DNA from: Candidatus Protoclostridium gallicola
GTDB lineage: Bacteria; Bacillota; Clostridia; Christensenellales; Pumilibacteraceae
Reading direction: 5' to 3'
Assembly (NCBI GenBank): GCA_904387375.1
Contig: CAJFLE010000001.1
Coordinates: 248,001 to 312,000 of the forward strand
Length of the DNA stretch: 64,000 nucleotides
A program made the position numbers and the translations under genes. The notes below the pieces were generated by a model. It was not told the origin of the DNA. It saw nothing but the letters and a program-made list of their open reading frames with translations, and did no database searches. Below are positions 16,792 through 24,302 of this stretch, one piece after another (position 1 is the first letter of the stretch; every line of letters starts with the position of its first letter).

Positions 16792-16865
16792 GGTACCATA
16801 GCCAAGTGGTAAGGCACGGGCCTGCAAAGCCTTGACCCCCGGTTCAAATCCGGGTGGTACCTCCA
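16792..16865 (+). tRNA. tRNA-Cys (anticodon GCA)
   Basis: A 74-nt cloverleaf with encoded CCA. The acceptor GGTACCA pairs with TGGTACC, the D arm is GCCAAGTGGTAAGGC, the anticodon loop CTGCAAA gives GCA, and the T arm is CCCGGTTCAAATCCGGG. The anticodon stem has one C-U mismatch at its base. Confidence 0.97.
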
Positions 16866-16867
16866 AT

Positions 16868-16898
16868 ACGCGACGGATTTTAAGTCCGTCGCGTTCTT
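16868..16898 (+). terminator. Terminator-like hairpin between the two tRNA genes
   Basis: ACGCGACGGA and TCCGTCGCGT form a 10-bp stem with a 7-nt loop (TTTTAAG), followed by TTCTTGCTT. The tail is weak. Fifteen nucleotides of this hairpin are perfectly complementary to the anticodon arm of the tRNA-Leu gene 75 nt downstream. Confidence 0.6.
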
Positions 16899-16934
16899 GC
16901 TTGAAAAGCGTCGCCGCGCGAGCGAATTTATTTT

Positions 16935-17020
16935 GCCGCTGTGATGGAATGGCAGACATCGCGGACTTAAAATCCGCTGGAGGAAACTCCGTATCGGTTC
17001 GACCCCGATCAGCGGCACCA
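16935..17020 (+). tRNA. tRNA-Leu (anticodon TAA)
   Basis: An 86-nt class II tRNA with encoded CCA. The acceptor GCCGCTG pairs with CAGCGGC, the anticodon arm GCGGA-CTTAAAA-TCCGC gives TAA, the long variable arm is TGGAGGAAACTCC, and the T arm is ATCGGTTCGACCCCGAT. Confidence 0.97.
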
Positions 17021-17024
17021 GCAT

Positions 17025-17063
17025 CGACAAAGTTTGAGCCCAAAGAATGGGTCGGACTTTGTC
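17025..17063 (+). terminator. Imperfect hairpin after tRNA-Leu
   Basis: GACAAAGT and ACTTTGTC, with inner CCCA/TGGG pairing, give a long imperfect stem starting 5 nt after the tRNA CCA. It may act in 3' end formation. No U-run follows. Confidence 0.4.
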
Positions 17064-17075
17064 ACAATCTAATAA

Positions 17076-17112
17076 GGAAAAGCAACGAGTTTTACTCGTT
17101 GCTTTTCCCGTT
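17076..17112 (+). terminator. Strong hairpin closing the tRNA unit
   Basis: GGAAAAGCAACGAG and CTCGTTGCTTTTCC form a perfect 14-bp stem with a short T-rich loop, followed by CGTTTA. It is the best candidate for the end of the tRNA transcript. Confidence 0.65.
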
Positions 17113-17498
17113 TATGCGTTAATGCCTGATAATCATTCGATTCATTTATCTTCGCATATAATTCCAATAAAAACCGATTATACCAAAGGTGCGGACGCAG
17201 ACGCCTTTATTATTTGCGCCATTTCCGCATTGCCGATAGATAATGCAAAAGCCAAAGCGACTTTTTGCGGTAAAATGAACCATGTGGCTCTGCCCCGCGA
17301 TTGCGGATAACCCAAATTGTTACCGCTGCCGTTCCAGCGTATGGCAATGCGCCTGTCTTCCTTCCAGAGAACCGATGCGATAAAAAAAATTATCAGTTTC
17401 GTCAGTAAATGCCAGTAGTTTCCGCTTTCAGTAGGCGCTGTTTCCGTTAACAAATCAACAAGCTTTTCTAAAAAATGCTCTATAGCCGTCAAAAATTC
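17113..17498 (+). other. Gene-poor stretch before the accessory ATPase
   Basis: About 390 nt without a supported gene. A minus-strand ORF of 104 codons (17178-17492) starts only with TTG, has no ribosome site, overlaps the promoter of the divergent ATPase gene and matches no family I recognise, although its reading includes a hydrophobic stretch (LLTKLIIFFIASVLW). It may be a gene remnant. I see no repeats or further RNA genes here. Confidence 0.4.
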
Positions 17499-17527
17499 TT
17501 GACGCGAGCATAGTTTTCGGCTATAAT
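17499..17527 (+). promoter_or_regulatory. Near-consensus sigma-A promoter of the DUF4143 ATPase
   Basis: Plus strand TTGACG, 17-nt spacer, TATAAT, about 38 nt before the ATG; AAGGAG lies 8 nt before the ATG. Confidence 0.85.
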
Positions 17528-17530
17528 AAT

Positions 17531-17544
17531 ATTTAATATTAAAT
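17531..17544 (+). repeat. Perfect 14-bp palindrome at the predicted transcription start
   Basis: ATTTAATATTAAAT is a perfect palindrome immediately after the minus-10 box, where an operator would overlap the start site. It is AT-rich, so chance cannot be excluded. Confidence 0.4.
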
Positions 17545-17564
17545 TAGCCGATAAGGAGTCTCTT

Positions 17565-18788
17565 ATGTATATCAGAAGACATGCGGAAAAAACCGTTGCA
17601 AAGCTTTCGAAAATGTTCGGCGCCGTACTTGTCGCGGGACCGAGGCAGGTTGGAAAAACAACGATGCTGAACCAGATAGCCAACGGGCTCAACCGCGCCA
17701 CGCTGGACGATCCTATTATGCGCGCCGCTGCCGAAGAACAAAGCGGTACCTTCTTTTTGGACAATCCTCCTCCCGTATTCGTTGACGAGATACAAAAAGC
17801 CCCTGCCCTATTTGAACAGATAAAGCTGTATCTTGACAGAGACAGGAAAAAAGGTCAGTTCTATCTGTGCGGTTCACAGCAATTCAGAATGATGAAAGGT
17901 GTAAGCGAATCGCTTGCCGGCCGCATAGGTCTTGTAACACTGCTTGGCTTTTCAATGAGAGAAAGACAAGGATTAGCCTTCGATTTGCCGTTTATCCCGA
18001 CGGAAGAATACTTTACAGCGCGCAAAGCCGAAAAGGTCGAAATCGGATATTTCGATGCGTGGAACATGATCCACCGCGGCAGTATGCCCGAACTTGCCGA
18101 CAACCCCGATTATGATTGGCGGCTGTTCTACAGCTCCTATGTAAATACCTATATAGAAAGAGACGTCAAAGAACTGTCGGAAATCGGCGATACTGTAAAG
18201 TTTACTAATTTTATGATTGCTACAGCCGCCTCTGTCGGACAGCTTCTCAATCTGGCGTCGCTCGCGAGAGATGTCGGGATCAGCGTCCCTACTGCGGAAA
18301 GGTGGCTTTCCATACTCGCCGCATCGAATATCGTCTATCTTCTGCAACCCTACTCCAACAACATTTTGAAACGCGTTGTCAAAACTCCAAAGCTCTATTT
18401 CCTTGATACGGGACTTGCCGCCTATCTCACCAAGTGGACTACTCCTGAAGTGCTGAAAAACGGCGCAATGGCGGGAGCGTTCTTTGAAAACTTCGTACTT
18501 TCAGAGATCATCAAGAGCTACTATAACCAAGGGATTACCGAACCGCCGCTCTACTTTTACAGAGATAAGGATATGAACGAAATCGACCTGCTGATAGAAG
18601 ACGGCGGAACACTGTATCCCATTGAGATAAAGAAACACGCCGATCCGCACAAAAAGGACATCTCGGCTTTCCAAAAACTTGACAATATTCCCAATATGAA
18701 GCGCGGCACGGGCGGAGTTGTCTGCCTTTACGATAAAATGATATCTGTGTCGGAAACGGATAAGGTTATCCCGATAAGTTACCTCTGA
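17565..18788 (+). CDS. AAA-type ATPase with C-terminal DUF4143 domain
   Basis: The 407-residue protein has a Walker A motif GPRQVGKTT at about residues 25-33 and a Walker B-like FVDEIQKAP near residue 71, as in AAA_14 ATPases. The C-terminal third (FFENFVLSEIIKSYYNQG, then FYRDKDMNEIDLLIEDGG and YPIEIK) has the DUF4143 nuclease-like pattern with D-x-(E)xK residues. This large prokaryotic family is often on mobile or accessory DNA and its cellular role is unknown. The gene is on the plus strand, more AT-rich than its neighbours, and has its own strong promoter, consistent with horizontal acquisition. Confidence 0.9.
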   Translation: MYIRRHAEKTVAKLSKMFGAVLVAGPRQVGKTTMLNQIANGLNRATLDDPIMRAAAEEQSGTFFLDNPPPVFVDEIQKAPALFEQIKLYLDRDRKKGQFYLCGSQQFRMMKGVSESLAGRIGLVTLLGFSMRERQGLAFDLPFIPTEEYFTARKAEKVEIGYFDAWNMIHRGSMPELADNPDYDWRLFYSSYVNTYIERDVKELSEIGDTVKFTNFMIATAASVGQLLNLASLARDVGISVPTAERWLSILAASNIVYLLQPYSNNILKRVVKTPKLYFLDTGLAAYLTKWTTPEVLKNGAMAGAFFENFVLSEIIKSYYNQGITEPPLYFYRDKDMNEIDLLIEDGGTLYPIEIKKHADPHKKDISAFQKLDNIPNMKRGTGGVVCLYDKMISVSETDKVIPISYL

Positions 18789-18851
18789 AAACCCTGTTTT
18801 GCAGCCGTCCTATGTAGCAGCCTTCGTCCCGGCACGAGAAATCATCGTAAA

Positions 18852-19294
18852 GTAACTGTCAGATTATAGAGGAATGGAACAGAATAACAAATATAATCGG
18901 CGCAGACATACTCGTGTTGGATATGCCGCTGCTCGACACCCGCACGAAAGCGGATACTTTGGTCGGCAAGTTCATTTCGGATATTGTGTTGCAGGTATTG
19001 TCTTTCGTAGCCGAGAATGAGCGGGAAAACAACAAAGCGCGACAAGCCGAGGGAATAAAAATAGCGAGAGAAAAGGGCGTCCGTTTCGGTCGCCCTTCGT
19101 TCGTCTATTCTGAAGAAATTTTATCCGTCGCAAACGACTATCTTTGCAAGAGTATCAAACTGAAAACCGCTTTGCAACTACTGAATATAAAGCAGGACAA
19201 TTTTTTCTATCATTTAAGAAAGATAAAGAAAACAAAAGCTAAAACCGTTAATTCTGTCGCGGAAACGATCAAAGACAACTCGGCAAATAATTGA
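18852..19294 (+). pseudogene. Serine recombinase (resolvase/invertase) lacking its N-terminus
   Basis: The track ORF begins at MLDMPLLDTR, but homology continues upstream in frame (QIIEEWNRITNIIGADILVLDMP) to about 18852, where a TAA interrupts the frame. Small serine recombinases contain this IGADIxVLDMPLLDTR strand, then ISDIVLQxLSFVAENERE and the RQAEGIKIAREKGVRFGRP linker into a C-terminal helix-turn-helix, all present here. The catalytic Ser and Arg residues of the first roughly 90 residues are gone. This is a relic of a mobile element, next to the DUF4143 ATPase. Confidence 0.8.
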
Positions 19295-19305
19295 CTTATA
19301 AAACA

Positions 19306-20727
19306 TCATGTGTTTGTTTTTTCTTTGTCAGCAGCGTTCATTTTGGACATAAATCTTCTGAACTGAAAGAAAAACAAAATTGCCGTAAAAAGCACTGCGA
19401 TTGTGTCGGCTACCGGCTCAGCCATAAATACCGCAGTCGCCTTATCTGCGGTAAAGATCAAAGGCATAATGTAAATCAGCGGTAAAAGAAGCACGAATTT
19501 TCTGACGACGGCGACGATGACGGAAGCCAAGGCGTTCCCCATGGACGTGAACGTCATCTGACATGCCACCTGAATACCGAACAGTAAAAGCGCTCCGAGA
19601 TACATGCGCAGCGCGGGAATCGTATAACTCACCAACGCTTCGTTCGTATTGAACATCATAACGAAAGCCTGAGGAACGGCCATAACCAAAGCCCACAATG
19701 TGACGGAATAACACAGGCTGGCAGTAAGCAGCAGTCTGAATGCTTTTTTTACCCTCTCGGCATTTTTCGCGCCGTAATTGTAACTGATAATCGGCTGCGC
19801 ACCCTGCCCCAATCCCTGCAACGGAAGCATGGCGAACTGCATCACGCTTGATAATACGGTCATCGCGCCCACGGCAATATCGCCGCCGTAGTTTTGCAAT
19901 GAAGAGTTAAAACAGATAAGAATGATGCTTTCGCTCGCCTGCATTACGAATGTGGAAAAGCCGAGGGCAAGGCCGGGCAGAATAATGCCGGCTTTCAGCC
20001 TGAAGTATTCCGGACGGATTTTCAAAACCGTTTTCTTTCCGAACAGAAAAAACAGTACCCACGCGCATGACGCGGCCTGCGATATAATCGTCGCAAGAGC
20101 GGCGCCCCTTACACCCATGCCGAAGGCGTAAATAAACAACGGATCGAGACCTATATTCGCGACTGCGCCGATCAGCACCGATAACATTCCCGTCGTAGCG
20201 AAGCCCTGCGCCGTAATGAATGCGTTCATTCCGAGAGTAAGCTGTACGAATATAGTGCCTATTGCGTATATGTTCATATAATCCACGGCATAGCCGATGG
20301 TGTTTTCGCTGGCGCCGAACAGCCAGAGAAACTGTTCGTCAAAAATGAGCAGTACGGCCGTAAGCACTACGGAAATTATTATCTGAGTAACGAAACAGTT
20401 ACCGAGCGTCCTTTCGGCCGATTCGGTGTCGCCTTTTCCCATAAAGATCGAGGCGCGCGGCGCGCCGCCGTTCGCTATGAGCGCGGCAAAAGCGGATACA
20501 AGCAGAATGAGAGGCAGACATACGCCCAGACCGGTCAGCGCCAGCTGTCCGTCTTCCGGCATATGACCGATATAAATACGGTCGACAATATTGTACAGCA
20601 TGTTGATAAACTGAGCTACGACTGTCGGAATTGCCAGTCTGAGCAGAAGTTTTCCGATCGGTTCGCGTCCGAGAAAACTTTTATCGTCGTCTGCCATCCC
20701 CGCCGTCCGAGTACTTTGCTCACTCAT
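19306..20727 (-). CDS. MATE family multidrug exporter
   Basis: The protein of about 473 residues has 12 predicted membrane segments in two repeats and the MATE hallmarks: AIPTVVAQFINMLYNIVDRIYIGH at the start, GGAPRASIFMGKG, and the second-half GLGQGAQPIISYNYGA. The start at MSEQ is preferred because GGAGG lies 9 nt before it, whereas the earlier ATG is only 3 nt away. It exports cationic drugs or metabolites in exchange for Na+ or H+. It overlaps the upstream MarR gene by 8 nt, so the two are co-expressed, a MepR/MepA-like arrangement. Confidence 0.92.
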   Translation of the reverse strand: MSEQSTRTAGMADDDKSFLGREPIGKLLLRLAIPTVVAQFINMLYNIVDRIYIGHMPEDGQLALTGLGVCLPLILLVSAFAALIANGGAPRASIFMGKGDTESAERTLGNCFVTQIIISVVLTAVLLIFDEQFLWLFGASENTIGYAVDYMNIYAIGTIFVQLTLGMNAFITAQGFATTGMLSVLIGAVANIGLDPLFIYAFGMGVRGAALATIISQAASCAWVLFFLFGKKTVLKIRPEYFRLKAGIILPGLALGFSTFVMQASESIILICFNSSLQNYGGDIAVGAMTVLSSVMQFAMLPLQGLGQGAQPIISYNYGAKNAERVKKAFRLLLTASLCYSVTLWALVMAVPQAFVMMFNTNEALVSYTIPALRMYLGALLLFGIQVACQMTFTSMGNALASVIVAVVRKFVLLLPLIYIMPLIFTADKATAVFMAEPVADTIAVLFTAILFFFQFRRFMSKMNAADKEKTNT

Positions 20728-21181
20728 TGTCATCGTCCTCCGCAGTGCACGTCGTCATTATATTTCGGGCATTTATCATAAGTTTTTGTCTGAGGCTGTC
20801 ATACAGCTCGGCTTCCGATTCGGTAAAGCCCGAAAACAATCGAGCGCCGAATTTTTGCCATTCCGCATCCAGCATATCTGTAACGGGCTGAGCCGCGGGA
20901 AGAAGACTCAGTCGTATCCTTCGACGATCCGATCGATCCTGCATACGCGCCAGATATCCGTAATTGATCAGACTGTCCACCGCCTGCGAAACGTTGCCTT
21001 TCGATAACATGCGATATTCCGCTATGTCGCCCGCCGTGTTCATTTTCGGATTATTATGCAGAAAGCCGATAACTTTTACTTCAAGCGGATTAAGTCCGAA
21101 TTTTGTGCTGATTTTTTTCAGCATTGCCCCGTATGCTTTTGCTACGTAATGTATACTCATCAACAGATCTATACTGTGCAT
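20720..21181 (-). CDS. MarR family transcriptional regulator
   Basis: The start at MHSIDLLM gives 153 residues, the normal MarR size; the track ORF is 30 codons longer and would cover the candidate operator. The winged-helix core is visible: LNPLEVKVIGFLHNNPKMNTAGDIAEYRMLSKGNVSQAVDSLINYGYLARMQDRSDRR, with the wing-region DRSDRRRIRLSL. It should repress its own gene and the MATE exporter until a ligand binds. The candidate operator overlaps the start of transcription (see the next entry). Confidence 0.9.
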   Translation of the reverse strand: MHSIDLLMSIHYVAKAYGAMLKKISTKFGLNPLEVKVIGFLHNNPKMNTAGDIAEYRMLSKGNVSQAVDSLINYGYLARMQDRSDRRRIRLSLLPAAQPVTDMLDAEWQKFGARLFSGFTESEAELYDSLRQKLMINARNIMTTCTAEDDDNE

Positions 21182-21218
21182 GGTTCGCTCCGTGACCGTA
21201 AAGGTTTTATTTAATATA

Positions 21219-21267
21219 GTTCTTTTTAGAACATTTTTATTATATACGTCCCGTCGTGATAAGTCAA
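21219..21267 (-). promoter_or_regulatory. Promoter and candidate MarR operator of the marR-MATE unit
   Basis: Minus strand TTGACT (21262-21267), 17-nt spacer, TATAAT (21239-21244). Just downstream, at the expected transcription start, lies the inverted repeat GTTCT-AAAA-AGAAC (21219-21232). This is the size and place expected for an autoregulatory MarR site. Confidence 0.7.
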
Positions 21268-21302
21268 GCATTTCATGAGATACTGCGACGATATCTGCTC
21301 AA

Positions 21303-21349
21303 AGCAAAACTGAGAGACGCTCGCCGATGGAGCGTCTCTCAGTTTTGCT
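21303..21349 (-). terminator. Strong terminator after the Ca2+ ATPase
   Basis: AGCAAAACTGAGAGACGCTC pairs with GAGCGTCTCTCAGTTTTGCT, about 20 bp, just beyond the stop of the ATPase gene. The stem is symmetric with terminal A and T runs and could work in either direction. Confidence 0.8.
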
Positions 21350-21370
21350 AAATGCACCGTAGGTCGGCCG

Positions 21371-24070
21371 TTATGCGGCTTTGCGGCGCATACGTATAAA
21401 TATTTTCGAGATTTCTACGGCGATGAGCGGGAAAAGCGCGAGGCCGAGCACGATGAGATACTGATACCATTCGAGATATACGAGGTCGAAGAATCCCATG
21501 ACTCCGGGCACGAATGATACGAATACTACGATGGCCAGCGACGCGATAATCGCGTACGTCAGGAATTTGTTCCTGCCGCCGCCGTGCGCGAATATACTGT
21601 CGATATTCGAACGCTGGTTGACCGAATGCACGAGCTGCGAGAGCGCCATTACAAGGAATGTCATTGTCATGGCTACCGCATGCTTTTCCGCGGGCGTGGC
21701 GCCGAAGCAGGCTTCCGCAATCCAGTAAGCGGACAATGCAGCCGCTGTGATAAACAGTCCGTGCAGAGCAATTCGCACGATCACTCCCCTTTCGAACAGC
21801 GTTCCGCTTTTTACGGGCGGCACTTTCATGACGTTGCGGTCCGCCGGATCCACGCCGAGCGCGATCGCGGGCAGCGAGTCGGTGGCGAGGTTGATAAGCA
21901 GAATGTGTATAGCAAGAATGGGATCCTCCCAACCCAGACAGAACGCCAGGAACAGCGTCAGGATTTCGGCTATATTGCCGGCAACCAGAAACTGTATGAC
22001 CTTCTGTATATTGCGGTATACTCGCCGGCCTTCTCGCACGGCATACTCGATCGTCGTAAAGTTATCGTCGAGCAGTATCATGTCCGCGGCGTCCTTCGCA
22101 ACGTCTGTGCCCGTAATGCCCATCGCGACGCCGATGTCAGCCTCTTTGAGCGCCGGACTGTCGTTGACGCCGTCGCCCGTCATGGCCGCGACCTCGCCGC
22201 AGCGTTTGAGCGATTTGATAATGCGCAGTTTGTCAGCCGGCGATACTCTTGCGAACACGGCGGCTTTTCTGACCGCCTCGTCCAGCTGCTCGTCCGTCAT
22301 CTCGTCGAGTTCCTGTCCGGATACGACGATATTGCCGTCTCCGAATATGTGCAGCTGACGGGCTATGGCAAGCGCCGTTACTTTGTGATCTCCCGTTATC
22401 ATGATAACGCGTATGCCTGCCTGCCGGCACGACTCGACGGCGCCGATTACCTCTTCCCGCGGCGGATCTATCATTCCCACCGCGCCGACGAACGTCATTC
22501 CGTATTCCATGTCGGCCGAATCGTCTTCAGGCACTTCGACGCCGCGGCGTACGGCAAAGCCGAGCACGCGAAGCGCGTTTCCGCTCATCCCGTTGCAGGT
22601 GGCGAGAATACGGCGTCTGTCCTCTTCCGTCATGTCGCGCTCGCCGTCTGCGGCAAAAAAGCGCGTGCAGAGCGGAAGCATTTCATCTACAGCACCCTTT
22701 GTAAATGCTACAGGACCGCCCGGCATATCGTTTATTGTCGTCATACGCTTTCTGTCCGAATCGAATGGCTGTTCGAACAGTTTCGGATGCTTTTCCTCGT
22801 AATCGTCCGAATCTATGCCGTACTTCGCGGCAAAAAGTATGAGCGCGCCCTCGGTCGGATCCCCCAGCGTTTCGCCGGGACGGTCGGGATCCATGTGCGC
22901 GTTTACGCACAGCGAGCAGCCGTCCAGCAGCAGCCCTATCTGCTCGTCGGAATATCTGTCGCGCAGCCCGTCGGCCGTTCCGGGTCTGCCGGTGTCGAAA
23001 TCTCCGCCCATTGCGACATGCGTAACCGTCATCTTATTGAGCGTGAGCGTACCCGTTTTGTCGCAGCATATAACCGTGGCGCCGCCCAGCGTTTCCACCG
23101 CAGGCAGACTCTTTACCAGCGCGTTCTTCTTCGCCATACGCTGAACGCCGAACGCCATTATAATCGTAGCCGTAGCCGGCAGACCTTCGGGAATTATGGA
23201 TATCGCCAGCGATATGCCGAGCAGGACGAGCGACTGCCACGTTCTGCCGCCGCGTGCGAAACCTATAATCATAATGGTCACGCAGACCAGCAAACCTATA
23301 ACGGTCAGAATCTTGCCGACAGAGTTGAGCTTCTTTTTGATGGGCGTGCGGAAATCGTCCTGCGTTTTCAGCATATCCGCGATCTTTCCCACCTCGGTAT
23401 TCATTCCCGTGCCCACGACTATACCGGTAGCGTTGCCGTACATGACAACGGACGACGCGTATGCCATATTGACCCGGTCTCCCAGGGGCGTATCCGCGGC
23501 AAGCACCGCCTTGTCGTCTTTTTCCGCAGGCATGCTTTCCCCTGTCAGCGACGCCTCGCGTACACTCATATTGTTATCGTCGGTTATACGAATGTCGGCG
23601 GGAACTATCGTTCCGTCTTCCAGATATACGACATCGCCGGGCACAAGTTCGCACGCCGGTACGACGCTTTCCTCTCCGTTTCTGAGTACACGGGCAGTAG
23701 GCGCGGTCATCTGCTTGAGCGACGCGAGAGCATCGGCGGCTTTCTTTTCCTGAATCACGCCTATCGCGGCGTTAAGCACGATTACGGCGAAAATAACGAT
23801 TGCCTCGGGAAGTCCTTCGCCGTCGATGAAAAACATCACAAGCGAAAATATCATGGCCACAAAAAGTATGATCACCATGATGTCCGAGATCTGTTCGAGT
23901 ATCATTTTACCGATACTCTTCGGTTTTGTCTCGCGCAAGACGTTTTTCCCGTATCTGGCAAGACGTGCGGCAGCCTCCTCATCGGTCAGTCCGTCCGGAC
24001 CGGTATTAAGTTCTTCCTCAGTTTCGCGGCATGTCATCGCATGCCAGGGCCGTTGTAGGTTGTCGTCCAT
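21371..24070 (-). CDS. P-type Ca2+-transporting ATPase (P2A/PMCA-like)
   Basis: The 899-residue pump has all P-type motifs: TGES in SLTGESMPAEK (actuator), PEGLP in M4 (a Ca2+ site signature), DKTGTLTLNK (phosphorylated Asp), KGAVDEML (nucleotide site) and MTGDGVNDSPALKEADIG (hinge). N-terminal cation ATPase and C-terminal cation ATPase domains with ten membrane helices are present, the last ending in a basic RMRRKAA. Ca2+ or possibly Mn2+ export is the likely role. Transcription starts upstream of a 47-codon ORF carrying a terminator-like hairpin. The GGAGG nearest its ATG is 17 nt away, so translation may depend on the leader. Confidence 0.93.
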   Translation of the reverse strand: MDDNLQRPWHAMTCRETEEELNTGPDGLTDEEAAARLARYGKNVLRETKPKSIGKMILEQISDIMVIILFVAMIFSLVMFFIDGEGLPEAIVIFAVIVLNAAIGVIQEKKAADALASLKQMTAPTARVLRNGEESVVPACELVPGDVVYLEDGTIVPADIRITDDNNMSVREASLTGESMPAEKDDKAVLAADTPLGDRVNMAYASSVVMYGNATGIVVGTGMNTEVGKIADMLKTQDDFRTPIKKKLNSVGKILTVIGLLVCVTIMIIGFARGGRTWQSLVLLGISLAISIIPEGLPATATIIMAFGVQRMAKKNALVKSLPAVETLGGATVICCDKTGTLTLNKMTVTHVAMGGDFDTGRPGTADGLRDRYSDEQIGLLLDGCSLCVNAHMDPDRPGETLGDPTEGALILFAAKYGIDSDDYEEKHPKLFEQPFDSDRKRMTTINDMPGGPVAFTKGAVDEMLPLCTRFFAADGERDMTEEDRRRILATCNGMSGNALRVLGFAVRRGVEVPEDDSADMEYGMTFVGAVGMIDPPREEVIGAVESCRQAGIRVIMITGDHKVTALAIARQLHIFGDGNIVVSGQELDEMTDEQLDEAVRKAAVFARVSPADKLRIIKSLKRCGEVAAMTGDGVNDSPALKEADIGVAMGITGTDVAKDAADMILLDDNFTTIEYAVREGRRVYRNIQKVIQFLVAGNIAEILTLFLAFCLGWEDPILAIHILLINLATDSLPAIALGVDPADRNVMKVPPVKSGTLFERGVIVRIALHGLFITAAALSAYWIAEACFGATPAEKHAVAMTMTFLVMALSQLVHSVNQRSNIDSIFAHGGGRNKFLTYAIIASLAIVVFVSFVPGVMGFFDLVYLEWYQYLIVLGLALFPLIAVEISKIFIRMRRKAA

Positions 24071-24082
24071 AGCGTTTTCTTT

Positions 24083-24226
24083 TTATTCCTCCGATATTAT
24101 TATATTTAAAACGCAAAAAGACATAACCATTAAGGCAAACCTTATGGCTATGTCTTTGAATTTCATATTCGGTAAATAGTTTATACTTGGGTTGGCGTCG
24201 CTATTTCCGCCGTCACCGTCTTCCAT
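24083..24226 (-). CDS. 47-residue leader peptide or small membrane protein preceding the Ca2+ ATPase
   Basis: This ORF, below the track cut-off, begins 27 nt after the predicted transcription start and ends 12 nt before the pump ATG. The N-terminal 20 residues are acidic and Asn/Gly-rich (MEDGDGGNSDANPSINYLPN). The C-terminal half is MKFKDIAIRFALMVMSFCVL plus NIII, a plausible single membrane helix. An AAGGAG lies 12 nt before the ATG, a long spacing. The codons for KDIAIRFALMVMSF form an 18-bp hairpin followed by a U-rich run, so the ORF may instead be a leader whose translation controls termination. I recognise no family. Confidence 0.4.
   Translation of the reverse strand: MEDGDGGNSDANPSINYLPNMKFKDIAIRFALMVMSFCVLNIIISEE
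24115..24157 (-). terminator. Candidate attenuator hairpin inside the leader of the Ca2+ ATPase
   Basis: Minus strand AAAGACATAGCCATAAGG and CCTTAATGGTTATGTCTTT pair over 18 bp (one bulged A) with a UUUG loop and a following TTTTTGCGTTTT. It lies about 95 nt after the predicted start and inside the 47-codon ORF, so a translating ribosome would open it. It may also act as the end of the upstream suf transcript. Confidence 0.6.
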
Positions 24227-24259
24227 TACGGAATAATTCTCCTTGCGTTTTATGAAAAT

Positions 24260-24289
24260 ATTATACTATATTGTCCGTACGCCTGTCAA
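24260..24289 (-). promoter_or_regulatory. Sigma-A promoter of the leader ORF and Ca2+ ATPase
   Basis: Minus strand TTGACA, 18-nt spacer, TATAAT, situated directly after the stop of the SufB-like gene. Confidence 0.75.
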
Positions 24290-24302
24290 CGGAAAACATA
24301 TA

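Noticed and set aside
16935-17020. tRNA-Leu as an integration (att) site for the plus-strand patch
   Set aside because: No second copy of the tRNA 3' end was found downstream, so site-specific insertion is not supported.
17178-17492. 104-codon minus-strand ORF next to the DUF4143 ATPase
   Set aside because: TTG start, no ribosome site, overlap with the divergent promoter and no family; mentioned only as a possible remnant.
21584-24058. 824-codon plus-strand ORF opposite the Ca2+ ATPase
   Set aside because: Shadow of a complete P-type ATPase; its translation is Arg/His-rich without recognisable motifs.
24160-24255. Possible yybP-ykoY (Mn2+) riboswitch in the Ca2+ ATPase leader
   Set aside because: The position before a metal pump is suggestive, but the conserved internal loop sequences of that riboswitch were not seen.
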